The notes under the pieces were generated by a model. That model ran no database searches. It worked only from the letters and a program-made list of their open reading frames with translations, and was not told the DNA's origin. Made by a program: the position numbers and the translations under genes. A stretch of DNA of 64,000 bases from contig JBMNNF010000013.1 of assembly GCA_050953825.1 (NCBI GenBank), positions 1 to 64,000 on the forward strand, given 5' to 3'. Each line of letters begins with the position of its first letter. Position 1 is the stretch's first letter. Source of the DNA: DUQW01 sp050953825. GTDB lineage: Bacteria; Bacillota_I; Bacilli_A; Acholeplasmatales; Acholeplasmataceae. This document shows positions 37,157-46,459 of the stretch, piece after piece.

Positions 37157-37963
37157 TTAAAATGATGATAAATAAATTGGTTTAAATTTATTTTCAAACT
37201 CAACTAAAATAGCAAGCAATCTTTCATCAAGAAATGTTAAAGCGTGATTTCTAATGTCAGTTGGAATGCCATAATAGGCTTCAGCTATCCCACCAGTGAT
37301 GGCGGCAATTGTATCACTGTCTCCACCAATAGAAATAGCATTTCTAATCGCATCTTCAAAGCTTGTAGATTCTAAAAATGCAGTAATCGCTTGTGGGACA
37401 GTACCTTGGCATGTGACATCGTACTTATATGATTTTCTAATTTCATCTAATTTAAAATCCATTTTGTAATAATGTTGATTAATATAATTTTTAATTTCAG
37501 AAATACTACAACCACTTCTTGCTAAAAAGATAGCGACTGCAGTTGCTGTTGCCCCCTTAATCCCTTCAGGATGATTATGAGTTACTTCAGTTACTTTTTT
37601 AGAAAGGGTAATCGCTTCTTCAATTGAATTCGCAATAAATCCAACGGCACTAACTCTCATGGCAGCTCCATTACCAAAACTATTGTAAGGTTTTGGATTA
37701 TCTGAAAGTATCCACTGAATAAATCTCATACCATAACCAGCTTTTGGATATTCCCTTGCCATTTCTTGCATATATTTGACTGTTAAAGGTCCTAAATCAT
37801 CATAATTTTCGTTTGAACTTAGTATAGCTTTAGCTATCGCAAGCGTCATGACGGTATCATCAGTAAAAAGACATTGATGATTAAAAAATTCAAAATCTTT
37901 AGTTTTATGATTTTTCCATTCAAATCTTGAACCAACAATATCACCAATAATTGCACCTAACAT
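37157..37963 (-). CDS. ADP-ribosylglycohydrolase family protein
   Basis: The 268-aa protein starts MLGAIIGDIVGSRFEW and has LFTDDTVMTLAIAKA (the first metal-binding Thr-Asp-Asp, near 35) and SIGGDSDTIAAITGGIAEAYYG (the second metal site, near 220). These are the hallmarks of the DraG/ARH family, which removes ADP-ribose from proteins or nucleic acids. Full length for the family. A candidate ADP-ribosyltransferase-like gene at 61.6 kb is far away, so no pairing is claimed. Confidence 0.92.
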   Translation of the reverse strand: MLGAIIGDIVGSRFEWKNHKTKDFEFFNHQCLFTDDTVMTLAIAKAILSSNENYDDLGPLTVKYMQEMAREYPKAGYGMRFIQWILSDNPKPYNSFGNGAAMRVSAVGFIANSIEEAITLSKKVTEVTHNHPEGIKGATATAVAIFLARSGCSISEIKNYINQHYYKMDFKLDEIRKSYKYDVTCQGTVPQAITAFLESTSFEDAIRNAISIGGDSDTIAAITGGIAEAYYGIPTDIRNHALTFLDERLLAILVEFENKFKPIYLSSF

Positions 37964-38227
37964 ATTTCAACTTGTATACTCTAAATAGTGAATTATAGTA
38001 AATCGAGTATACATTTCCTTTCTTGAGATTTTTTACTATAATTTTATGTATGATATTTGAAGTTTGAGATATTTTTTTAGTCTTCACTACAATAACTGCA
38101 ACACTGTATTTTAATAATCTCATTCATTTAAATATTCCCTATTATACCTCAAACACCTATAATTATACTATGCTATTTTTAATATATCAATGATTTTTAA
38201 GAAGTTATATAATGTTTAAAATCAAAC

Positions 38228-38257
38228 AAAAAGTGCGTATCATAAACACGCACTTTT
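38228..38257 (-). terminator. Terminator of the 1,497-aa gene
   Basis: AAAAAGTGCGT and ACGCACTTTT form a strong hairpin with T-rich flanks 20 bases past the stop codon. Confidence 0.88.
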
Positions 38258-38276
38258 CGTAATTAGTTACTATTTA

Positions 38277-41200
38277 TTATGGTAAGTAGTCTGGTAAATT
38301 AGCAATTGCTTTTAACATTTCTAACAGTTTTCCAGGATGGCCAGGAGTACCCCAATCTTCTGGATTTTCACATGGTTCAAATGGAATATATGCTCCGACT
38401 CCACCTTCTTCAAGTAATTCGGCCATCATCTTATTTAATGAGTGAGTAAAGATTCTTGATTGAACGATAGCATCGTTGACTTTTTGTGGATTATTATCTG
38501 GATCTTCTTTTAAGACGCTACGGAATGAGTAGTAACTCATTGTCTTATAGTCAATTCCAGCGGCAGCTAAATCATCTAGTGCTTGAACAAATGCAACCGT
38601 ATCATTATCCTCATCAGCATACCAACGATATTCATTACCATTACAGTCTTTTTCTTCAAAATATCGACCCAACTTATCCTCATCTTTAATTAGTGGTTTC
38701 AAATGGTTTTCAACAAAGGTACGTAAGATAATCTTAGATTTGAAGATTTGTTGTTTATTTTCTTTACCAAATAAGTTATCAATATTTGGAACAAAGTCTG
38801 AGAAATGATTTTCGCCTTGAATTATTTTAATTGAGATTAATATATTTTCAACTTCGCCTGGAGTAGTCGTGCCATCAGGTTGCTCAACTGATTCCCAAAC
38901 AAATTCGTCTTCTGGTGGGAAAACTAGTTGACCCTTCATTGGACTAGTGTTTTCTTCAACATCATCATTCATTCTCACTACTTCATCGCCGAAAGCGTAG
39001 GCAATCGTCTTCGATTTAGCAATTGTGCTAATATCTTCATCTGGTAGAGTGTGGATATTTTCACTAGTTAATTCATTAACATCAAATAACTTAAGAGCCT
39101 TCATTGTATACTTAAGTTCATTTCCACTCCAATGTGATTCTTCATAGGTTCTTGATTGAACGAAATCATAACCTTTCGCATCAGAAATATGATTAACAAT
39201 GGCACTAATATTAGTTCTAACAGTTTTACTGGCAGATAAATTGACAGCAATATCATCTTCGATAACTTGATCATCTAAATTACCAACATCAAAACCAGGA
39301 TTTAACATATTATTATTGTTGATGCTCTTAATCGCTTTAAATAAAGCTCTTAATTCGATTTCACCCTGATCATCTTTATATTCTTCGTTTTCAAGAATTA
39401 CTAGTTCGATTTCATAATCATAGTTATCAATCGCTTCTTCTAATAATTCTTTGGTCATACTATTAACAGTTTTAGATCTTGACATAGAAGTCGCTAAAAT
39501 ATCGCTATTATCTTCAAGTAAAATATCTTCTACTTGAACAATTCTAAATGCTCTTAAAGTATGGAAAATTTCGTCCTCAGTCCAATCACTTGAATCATTA
39601 TTAACAACAATCTTAGAGCCTTGATCAGACATGACACTTCTAATCATTGGTGTAATACTATCTCTAATTGTCAGGCTTGAAGATAGATCTCGTGAAAGTG
39701 GTCTTAATTTTTCATCAGTCAAAGTTTCAAGATCTAACGATGATAATAATCCACAATCTTGAATTGATTTTAATCCTTTAAATGTGTGGTAAAGTTCATC
39801 TTTTTCCCAATGATCAGGTGTATAATTAATCGTAATTTCGGTATACTCTAAGTTTTCCACTACTTCTTGGAAAATCGGAGTAATATTATCTCTAATCGTG
39901 TTACTTGATGACATATGAGTTGAAAGATTATTAAGTTGAGTGTCACTTAATTCTGACATATCAAATGTGCTACTCAACATTCCGTAATCTCCAAATAATT
40001 TCATTGATGTTACTGTGTGGTATATTTCATCATAATCCCAGTGGTCACTTTCATAATCGACAGTAATTTCATCATACTCTAAATTTTTCACTACTTCTTT
40101 GAAAATCGAAGTAATGTTATCCTTGATTGTAATACTTGATGACATGTTTGTCGCGAGATCTTTTATTTGATCATCAACTAATTCTGACATATCAAATGTG
40201 CTACTTAACATTCCATAATCTTGAAACAATCTAATTGATGTTACTGTATGATAGATTTCGTCATAATCCCAGTGGTCACTTTCATAATCGACAGTAATTT
40301 CATCATACTCTAAATTTTTCACTACTTCTTTGAAAATCGAGGTAATGTTATCCTTGATTGTAATACTTGATGACATGTTGGTGGCGAGATCTTTTATTTG
40401 ATCATCAACTAATTCTGACATATCAAAGGTGTCACTTAACATTCCGTAATCTTGGAATAATCTAATTGATGTTACTGTATGATAGATTTCGTCATAATCC
40501 CAGTGGTCACTTTCATAGTCGATAGTGATTTGGTCAAAGTTTAAATTTTGGACAACTTCTTCAAAAATTGGTGTAATGTTATCCCTAATTGTAACACTCG
40601 ATGACATATTAGTTGCAAGTCTTTGAATTTGATCATCGGTTATGGTGGACATCTCAACTTCAGAATCTAATAAATCAAATTCACTCAATAATTTAAATGT
40701 CATTAAGGTATGTAATATTTCATCTACGCTCCAATGGTCTCTTACATAATCTTTAATTTTGATTTTATCAAGATTTTGATCATTAACTAGTTTTTGGACA
40801 ATCGCAGTAATATTATGCTTAATTGTGATTGCTTCAGATAATCTTTCAGCAATTTCTCTAATATCCTCATCACTAATTTTGCTAGGATCAAAATCAGATG
40901 TTAAGAAATCATTTCTATAGAGCATTTCTATAGCTTTTAATAACGCCATGATTTCTGTTTTACCTTCTTCGCCTTTATAGGAAATATCATCTGGAACTTC
41001 TAACTCAAAATATTCAGCAAAATTATCAAAAATCATTTCTAAGACTTTTGGCGTTAAAAGACTAATTAATTTAGAATTAGCTAAAATATCTGCTATATTC
41101 TCAATGTTTTCTTTAGTTAAAAGAGCCTCAAGATCAATATCTTCACTTAACGCATGATTAACTACTAAAACTTTGGCTAAAAGTAAAACTGATTTAATTT

Positions 41201-42770
41201 CTTCTTCATCAAAGTTTTCTAAAAACTCATCTCTTGAAATTAATCCTTGAAGTTCTTCTTGTTGTTCGAGTGCGTTATGACCGAATGCAGCAATTAATTT
41301 CATATTGGAATTGATAATTTCAAAATCAAAGACAACATTAACTAATCTTTCAATTTTGTCATCATCTAATTCTAAGAAAGCGCCGTCAGCAAATAATTCT
41401 CCGACTTCGTCAAAACTCTTGACATCTACGTCTTTTAACAGTAAATAAACTTCTTGAATGTTTTTAAAATCATTGACTAACTCTTCCGGAGTTGGTTTAG
41501 TAATATCATCTTTATCAATTCCATATTCTGTAATTACCTCTTGTAGATTTTCATCATTTAAGACGTAATTAATTGCCATTGGTAGTAAGTATTCTAACCA
41601 CTCAATCTTCGCTACTTCATCAACTAGTTCTATAACAGTATCTTTTTCAAGTGAGAATATTTTTTCTTCAACATTTTCACCAGTAAATTCTACTTCATTA
41701 ATAATTTGTAAAACACTAAATATCGTGATGACATCATTTTTCAAATCAATAGCCTTAAGATTTTCTAAAGTCAAATGTTCTTCATAGTCAACGGCAAGAT
41801 TTCGATCGACGATTTCATTATATAAAAACTCTACGGCCACCACTTGAACTAATTTAAAAATATCAGTTTTTTCTAAATTCTTTTTAATTTCATCAATATC
41901 TTCATTCGTTAATTTAAAGATCGCTGTTTCATCAAGTTGTCCATCGGAGGCTCTCATAATAGTTTCATAAACTTTCGCCCCGTGATAAATATTTCTCCTA
42001 ATATTAATTGATTCGGTTTTACCATTAATTTTTATCTTCACTTTAAAGATGTAATCAAACATTACTTCATCAAAATTAGTTAAATCAAAAGTTTTTCCGA
42101 CCCACGTATTATCATACGCCAATAAATATTTATCAAATTCTGATATTCCTCCTTGAGGGCTAGCTGCTTGATTATTGGCGTCTAATGTAACATTAGGGTT
42201 AGTAATAGTCTTAACTGAACCATATATTGAAGATATTCCCACTAGTGGTATCGCCAAGATCATAACCGCTATTATTCCTCTAACGCCACCGACTAAAGCG
42301 CCGATAAGTCGACGTTTAGGAACTTTTTCTTTTGGTCTAACAAACAACCAAACAATCAAAGTGATTATCTTTAGTATTGTCATTGAAAAAACAAAATAAA
42401 CCAAATACAATACTAATTCTAAAACGAGTTTAATGACTCCATAAACAATTTCTAGTGTTTCTGAACCCGGTTCAAAAAGATGTTGTTGATCAGGAAGAAG
42501 TGTTTGTAAATAAGATGCGACGGTTCCCTTAATGGTGGTAACATGTTCTTGAATTTCAGCAGGGAAATAATGTTTGTACGCTTCGATATTCATTTCTAAT
42601 AAAGCGGACGCTATGTAAGGGATGACAATAACTGCCAGAGTTAGGAAAACCATAGACATTATAAACTGAAAAATCGACTTTCTCATTCCTCTTAAAAGTC
42701 CCATTAATACCGACAATATAATAATTAAAACAAACACCATATTCAAGATTAAATTAAAATTTTCCAGCAT
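38277..42770 (-). CDS. CvpA-like membrane protein with long tandem-repeat domain
   Basis: The first 180 residues of 1,497 have about four membrane helices (VFVLIIILSVLMGLLRGMRK, MVFLTLAVIVIPYIASALL, ELVLYLVYFVFSMTILKIITLIVWLF, GALVGGVRGIIAVMILAIPLVG), the CvpA/colicin V production pattern. About 1,300 acidic, helical residues follow, including five or more 77-aa tandem repeats (HWDYDEIYHTVTSIRLFQDYG then DDQIKDLATNMSSSITIKDNI). Two units are nearly identical in DNA. CvpA proteins usually stop near 180 aa, so the rest is a lineage-specific extension, probably an alpha-solenoid. Function unknown. Gene ends with a good terminator. Confidence 0.75.
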   Translation of the reverse strand: MLENFNLILNMVFVLIIILSVLMGLLRGMRKSIFQFIMSMVFLTLAVIVIPYIASALLEMNIEAYKHYFPAEIQEHVTTIKGTVASYLQTLLPDQQHLFEPGSETLEIVYGVIKLVLELVLYLVYFVFSMTILKIITLIVWLFVRPKEKVPKRRLIGALVGGVRGIIAVMILAIPLVGISSIYGSVKTITNPNVTLDANNQAASPQGGISEFDKYLLAYDNTWVGKTFDLTNFDEVMFDYIFKVKIKINGKTESINIRRNIYHGAKVYETIMRASDGQLDETAIFKLTNEDIDEIKKNLEKTDIFKLVQVVAVEFLYNEIVDRNLAVDYEEHLTLENLKAIDLKNDVITIFSVLQIINEVEFTGENVEEKIFSLEKDTVIELVDEVAKIEWLEYLLPMAINYVLNDENLQEVITEYGIDKDDITKPTPEELVNDFKNIQEVYLLLKDVDVKSFDEVGELFADGAFLELDDDKIERLVNVVFDFEIINSNMKLIAAFGHNALEQQEELQGLISRDEFLENFDEEEIKSVLLLAKVLVVNHALSEDIDLEALLTKENIENIADILANSKLISLLTPKVLEMIFDNFAEYFELEVPDDISYKGEEGKTEIMALLKAIEMLYRNDFLTSDFDPSKISDEDIREIAERLSEAITIKHNITAIVQKLVNDQNLDKIKIKDYVRDHWSVDEILHTLMTFKLLSEFDLLDSEVEMSTITDDQIQRLATNMSSSVTIRDNITPIFEEVVQNLNFDQITIDYESDHWDYDEIYHTVTSIRLFQDYGMLSDTFDMSELVDDQIKDLATNMSSSITIKDNITSIFKEVVKNLEYDEITVDYESDHWDYDEIYHTVTSIRLFQDYGMLSSTFDMSELVDDQIKDLATNMSSSITIKDNITSIFKEVVKNLEYDEITVDYESDHWDYDEIYHTVTSMKLFGDYGMLSSTFDMSELSDTQLNNLSTHMSSSNTIRDNITPIFQEVVENLEYTEITINYTPDHWEKDELYHTFKGLKSIQDCGLLSSLDLETLTDEKLRPLSRDLSSSLTIRDSITPMIRSVMSDQGSKIVVNNDSSDWTEDEIFHTLRAFRIVQVEDILLEDNSDILATSMSRSKTVNSMTKELLEEAIDNYDYEIELVILENEEYKDDQGEIELRALFKAIKSINNNNMLNPGFDVGNLDDQVIEDDIAVNLSASKTVRTNISAIVNHISDAKGYDFVQSRTYEESHWSGNELKYTMKALKLFDVNELTSENIHTLPDEDISTIAKSKTIAYAFGDEVVRMNDDVEENTSPMKGQLVFPPEDEFVWESVEQPDGTTTPGEVENILISIKIIQGENHFSDFVPNIDNLFGKENKQQIFKSKIILRTFVENHLKPLIKDEDKLGRYFEEKDCNGNEYRWYADEDNDTVAFVQALDDLAAAGIDYKTMSYYSFRSVLKEDPDNNPQKVNDAIVQSRIFTHSLNKMMAELLEEGGVGAYIPFEPCENPEDWGTPGHPGKLLEMLKAIANLPDYLP
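39810..40734 (-). repeat. 231-bp tandem repeats inside the CvpA-like gene
   Basis: Equivalent points recur near 39,810, 40,041, 40,272, 40,503 and 40,734, a period of 231 bp (77 codons). The units starting at 40,041 and 40,272 are almost identical; the outer ones have diverged. Confidence 0.85.
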
Positions 42771-43250
42771 AAATTATGGCCTCCTACAGTTCTTTACTTA
42801 AATTTTAACATACAATTATGTTAAATAAAACATATTTCAATCTTTTTTTGTAAAAAAAAGAAAAAGAAGGCTTTTTTTCTATTAAAATTCATATTTTCTA
42901 TATTAAAAACTATCAATGAATGAACTTTAGTGATTGTAGCTAACATCTATTTGGAAAAACTATCTTTTGACTATTTTAGTTAATTTACTAATAGGTTTTG
43001 ATTTTGAGGAAAAATAAATACTTTTTGGGAAACTTAAGTTAATTCCACGAAATAAAATTAAAAAATGTAAATTTTTATCTAAAGTCCCTCGCCTCATTAT
43101 AATTAAGTGTATATTTTAAATTATAATGTGTTAAAATGATAATAATATTAAAGGAGTAAAAAACTGTGATCTACTCCCTATCAATAATGATAGGTGCATA
43201 AATGATACATCAATGAAAACGCAACACTTCTTCAAAGAAAGGTGAAATTT
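42771..43250 (+). promoter_or_regulatory. Leader of the EAL gene with hairpin and possible leader peptide
   Basis: This is the intergenic space between divergent genes. CCTATCA and TGATAGG (43,177-43,194) form a perfect stem with an ATAA loop. It lies inside a possible 11-codon reading frame, GTG at 43,166 to TAA at 43,201, preceded by AAAGGAG. A TATAAT lies near 43,125 without a convincing -35. No other gene seen. Confidence 0.35.
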
Positions 43251-46200
43251 ATGGAATATGATACATTGCTATCAATAATCTTATATATCGGCGGTTGTTT
43301 CTATTTATTTTTCGGAATATCTGGCATAACTTCTAATTTTAAAAGTCGTACCAATCGATTGTTTTTATATTTAACCCTTTTAATGTCTTTTTGGTCACTG
43401 ACACTTTCTATTGCAATTTCAGCACCAACCGAAGAGTCGAGTATTTTTTGGATGTCGATGACTGTTTTTGGACGAGGTATATTTTTTAGTTTACTACTCC
43501 ATTTTATTATCCTTTTGACAAAGACTACAACTCGTTTTAAATATAAGCGCCTTCTTATTTCTTTGATTTATTTACCTCCTGTTGTCAATATTATTCTTTT
43601 TGGCCCATTTGGCTTTTTTAAAAATGAAATATACCAAATGATACCAAGCAAATTTGGTTGGATACATATAATGCCAATGGGATGGATGAACATTTGGCTT
43701 TCGTTATTTTATCTAACTTTTACACTCATTGCTGTTACACTAGTTATTCGCTGGTGGTTTAAACTTGAACGAGGTACCGTTTTAAAATGACATGCCACAC
43801 TTTTCTTGATATCAGTACTATCATCACTTTGTTTTGGTTTTGGATTAGATATTTTACCAGACTTTATCGGTACCGCACTTATCCCAAAGGTTTCTATAAT
43901 ATTTTTAATATTTCCAATATTATTGTTATTTGTGTCACTTAAAACTTCTGGAATACTTCTAGAAAAAGACAAAACAGTAATTCGGTATCCGCGGTCCCAA
44001 CATGATCGCAATCGAGATAGACTACGCTTATTTCACACAACCTCAGTCCTGTTTATGGTCGGTGCTTTAGCATCGTTTATGATTGGATATTTTGGTATGA
44101 AAAAACCAATTAAGCAAGAACTTATAACTGCAGCATTTATTTTCGTAACCTCTATCTTTTTATTATTTTTACCACTTATAACGAAAAAATATTTTATTCA
44201 AAATATTATTTTCTTGTTAATTTGCATAGGTGGAATGGTATTTTTTATGATGAGCCAATCTAATAAAGGAGCGTTAACAGTCTGGTCACTATATATAATA
44301 TTTCTTTTATTGACCGTTGTCCTTGAAAACAAACATCTTGCCATTATTTTTACCCTAGTATGTATTGTGCTACAAATTATTTTAATTATATTTTACCCAA
44401 AAGTTATCGTCACTTTGGACATCAATGAGTATGTACTCAGAATATTCATTATTTTCTTATCTTATCTTGCTGTAAGATTTTTAACCAAAGAATATACTCT
44501 AAAAATGCGAGGATATCAAAGATTTGCCAATGAACAAGAAGCACTAGAAAAATTGTCAACCAAATTCATATCAGTCACTGGTGAAAATGCACAAACGGAA
44601 ACTAATGAAATGCTAAGAATTTCTGCTGAAGTCCTTGATTTTGATTATGGATATTTAATGGAATTTAGTAAAGATTATGAAGATGCCACAGTTATAAATG
44701 TGTATTCAAGAGATGATGAAATTATTTACACAGAAGGAACGAAACTCAAAACTGAAACTTTTCCAATAGCTAAATCCCTAATTAATAGTAAACAATCTAT
44801 CGGATGCCCAGATACCACAAGTATCTCAATTCATGATGATGCTGAAGAAAGAGAATTTTTCGCATCAAGAGGAATCCTCTCTTATTATGCACAGCCAATA
44901 GTTATTGAAGATAAGGTACTTGCAGTACTTATTATTGAAAATCGCAAAAAAGTTAATCTAAATATTTGGGAAAATCAAAGGAATTTTTTAGGAGTAATAG
45001 TTAATATATTAGCCGATACCAAGAAAAAGAACTTGTATGAAGAAAAACTATATGAATTTGCTTATTACGATGAAACTACAAAATTACCAAATAAGAATAT
45101 GTTAATGAAAACATTAGAGCAAAACTTACAGGATAGAATCGAGTCGGAAAAACTCGCTGTCTTGCATATTGAACTTGAGAATTTAAGAATGATTAATGAT
45201 ACCTTTGGTCATAGAATAGGTGATAAGATCGTCATCAAATCAGCATCAATTATCAAAAACATGTTGGGAGAATGTTGTTACATTTCTAGAGTCGAGCACA
45301 GTGCTTTTATGATTGTTCTTCCTAAGATGAAAACCATGGAACAAATCCAAGATTTTATCGACAAAATAACTGACGCCTTTTCGGTTCCGATTCTACCTAG
45401 TAAAGGGAAAGAAACACTATTTGTTACTACTGCCATCGGTGTTGCCATCTATCCTGATGATGGAAATGATGCAGAAACGCTGGTGCAAAATGCAGATTTA
45501 GCCGGATATGAAGCGAAACATACTGATGATAAAGTTGTTTTCTGTTCAGACCAATTAACCACCCAAATTACCGAAAATACGTTACTCACGAATCGCCTTT
45601 TCACAGCCATGGAAAATGAAGAATTTTCTTTAGAGTTTCAACCTCTAATTCAAAGTAAAACTGGAAAAACAGTTGGTGTTGAAGCTTTGTTAAGATGGAA
45701 TTATGATGTTGATAAAAGAATCCGACCTGATATCTTTATCCCTATTCTTGAAAAAACCGGATTAATTCACGAGGTTGGACTTTGGGTGCTTGAACAAACA
45801 TTAAAAGAACATAACCGGCTCGTAGCAAATGGCTTTCAGCCACTTCGCTTTTCAGTAAACATATCTATTGTCCAATTTAGAAAAGATGATTTCGTTCCTG
45901 AAGTTATTAAATTAATCACAGAAAGCAAAGTAGATCCAAAATATATTGAGTTAGAAATTACTGAAAGTTTCTTGTCTACTAATTTTGCTGATACAATTAA
46001 AAAATTATCGCAACTAAAAGAGTTTGGTGTCAGTATTGCCATTGATGATTTTGGTAAGGGATATTCATCATTCCATCGCTTGGAACTAGTTCCTTTCGAT
46101 AGAATCAAAATCGACAAAAGCATTGTCGACGATATCATTAAGGTAAAGAAAAAAACTGTTATTGTCCAAACAATCGTATCACTAGCTAAAGCACTGATGG

Positions 46201-46358
46201 CCGATACTACAGCTGAAGGTGTAGAGACCAAGGAACAACTAGATTTTCTAGTAGATATGGATTGTGATGAAATACAAGGATATTATTATTCAAGACCTTT
46301 ACCGATAGAAGCTTTAGAAGAGTTTTTAAAAAAAGAAAATAGCATCAACGCTATTTAA
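43251..46358 (+). pseudogene. 7TM-GAF-degenerate GGDEF-EAL c-di-GMP phosphodiesterase, interrupted by in-frame TGA
   Basis: Start taken at the ATG at 43,251, 8 bases after AAAGGTG (a GTG lies at 43,242). About five membrane helices are followed by TGA at 43,788. The same frame then continues without a shift through more helices, a GAF-like domain, a GGDEF-like domain and an EAL domain. The GGDEF signature is replaced by VEHSAF, so no cyclase activity is expected. EAL residues are kept (GVEALLRW, ELEITES, IDDFGKGYSSF, AEGVETKEQL), so it should degrade c-di-GMP. As written it is a nonsense mutant; the 850-aa downstream part could start at 43,806, giving a shortened product that lacks the first helices. 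Confidence 0.85.
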
Positions 46359-46385
46359 TATAAAAAATAACTTTAAAAGGCATAA

Positions 46386-46427
46386 AAAAACTGCCCAGAT
46401 AATCAAAATTTATCTGAGGCAGTTTTC
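46386..46427. terminator. Bidirectional terminator between convergent genes
   Basis: AAAACTGCC and GGCAGTTTT, with the inner AGATAA/TTATCT, form a long stem. A-runs and T-runs on both sides serve the EAL gene and the 1,410-aa gene. Confidence 0.9.
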
Positions 46428-46459
46428 TTATTTTATTTTAACAGTTAATCTTTCCTTTA

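Noticed and set aside
39810..40734. CRISPR-like or satellite repeats
   Set aside because: The 231-bp period equals 77 codons of an intact gene and translates to conserved protein repeats.
42900..43250. c-di-GMP riboswitch before the EAL gene
   Set aside because: The conserved GEMM core and tetraloop pattern was not found; only a simple hairpin is visible.
43788..43790. UGA read as tryptophan (Mycoplasma code)
   Set aside because: UGA clearly ends several genes here, for example the ATPase gene overlapping RloB at 21,910 and the stalk subunit overlapping atpI at 12,164, so the standard code is used.
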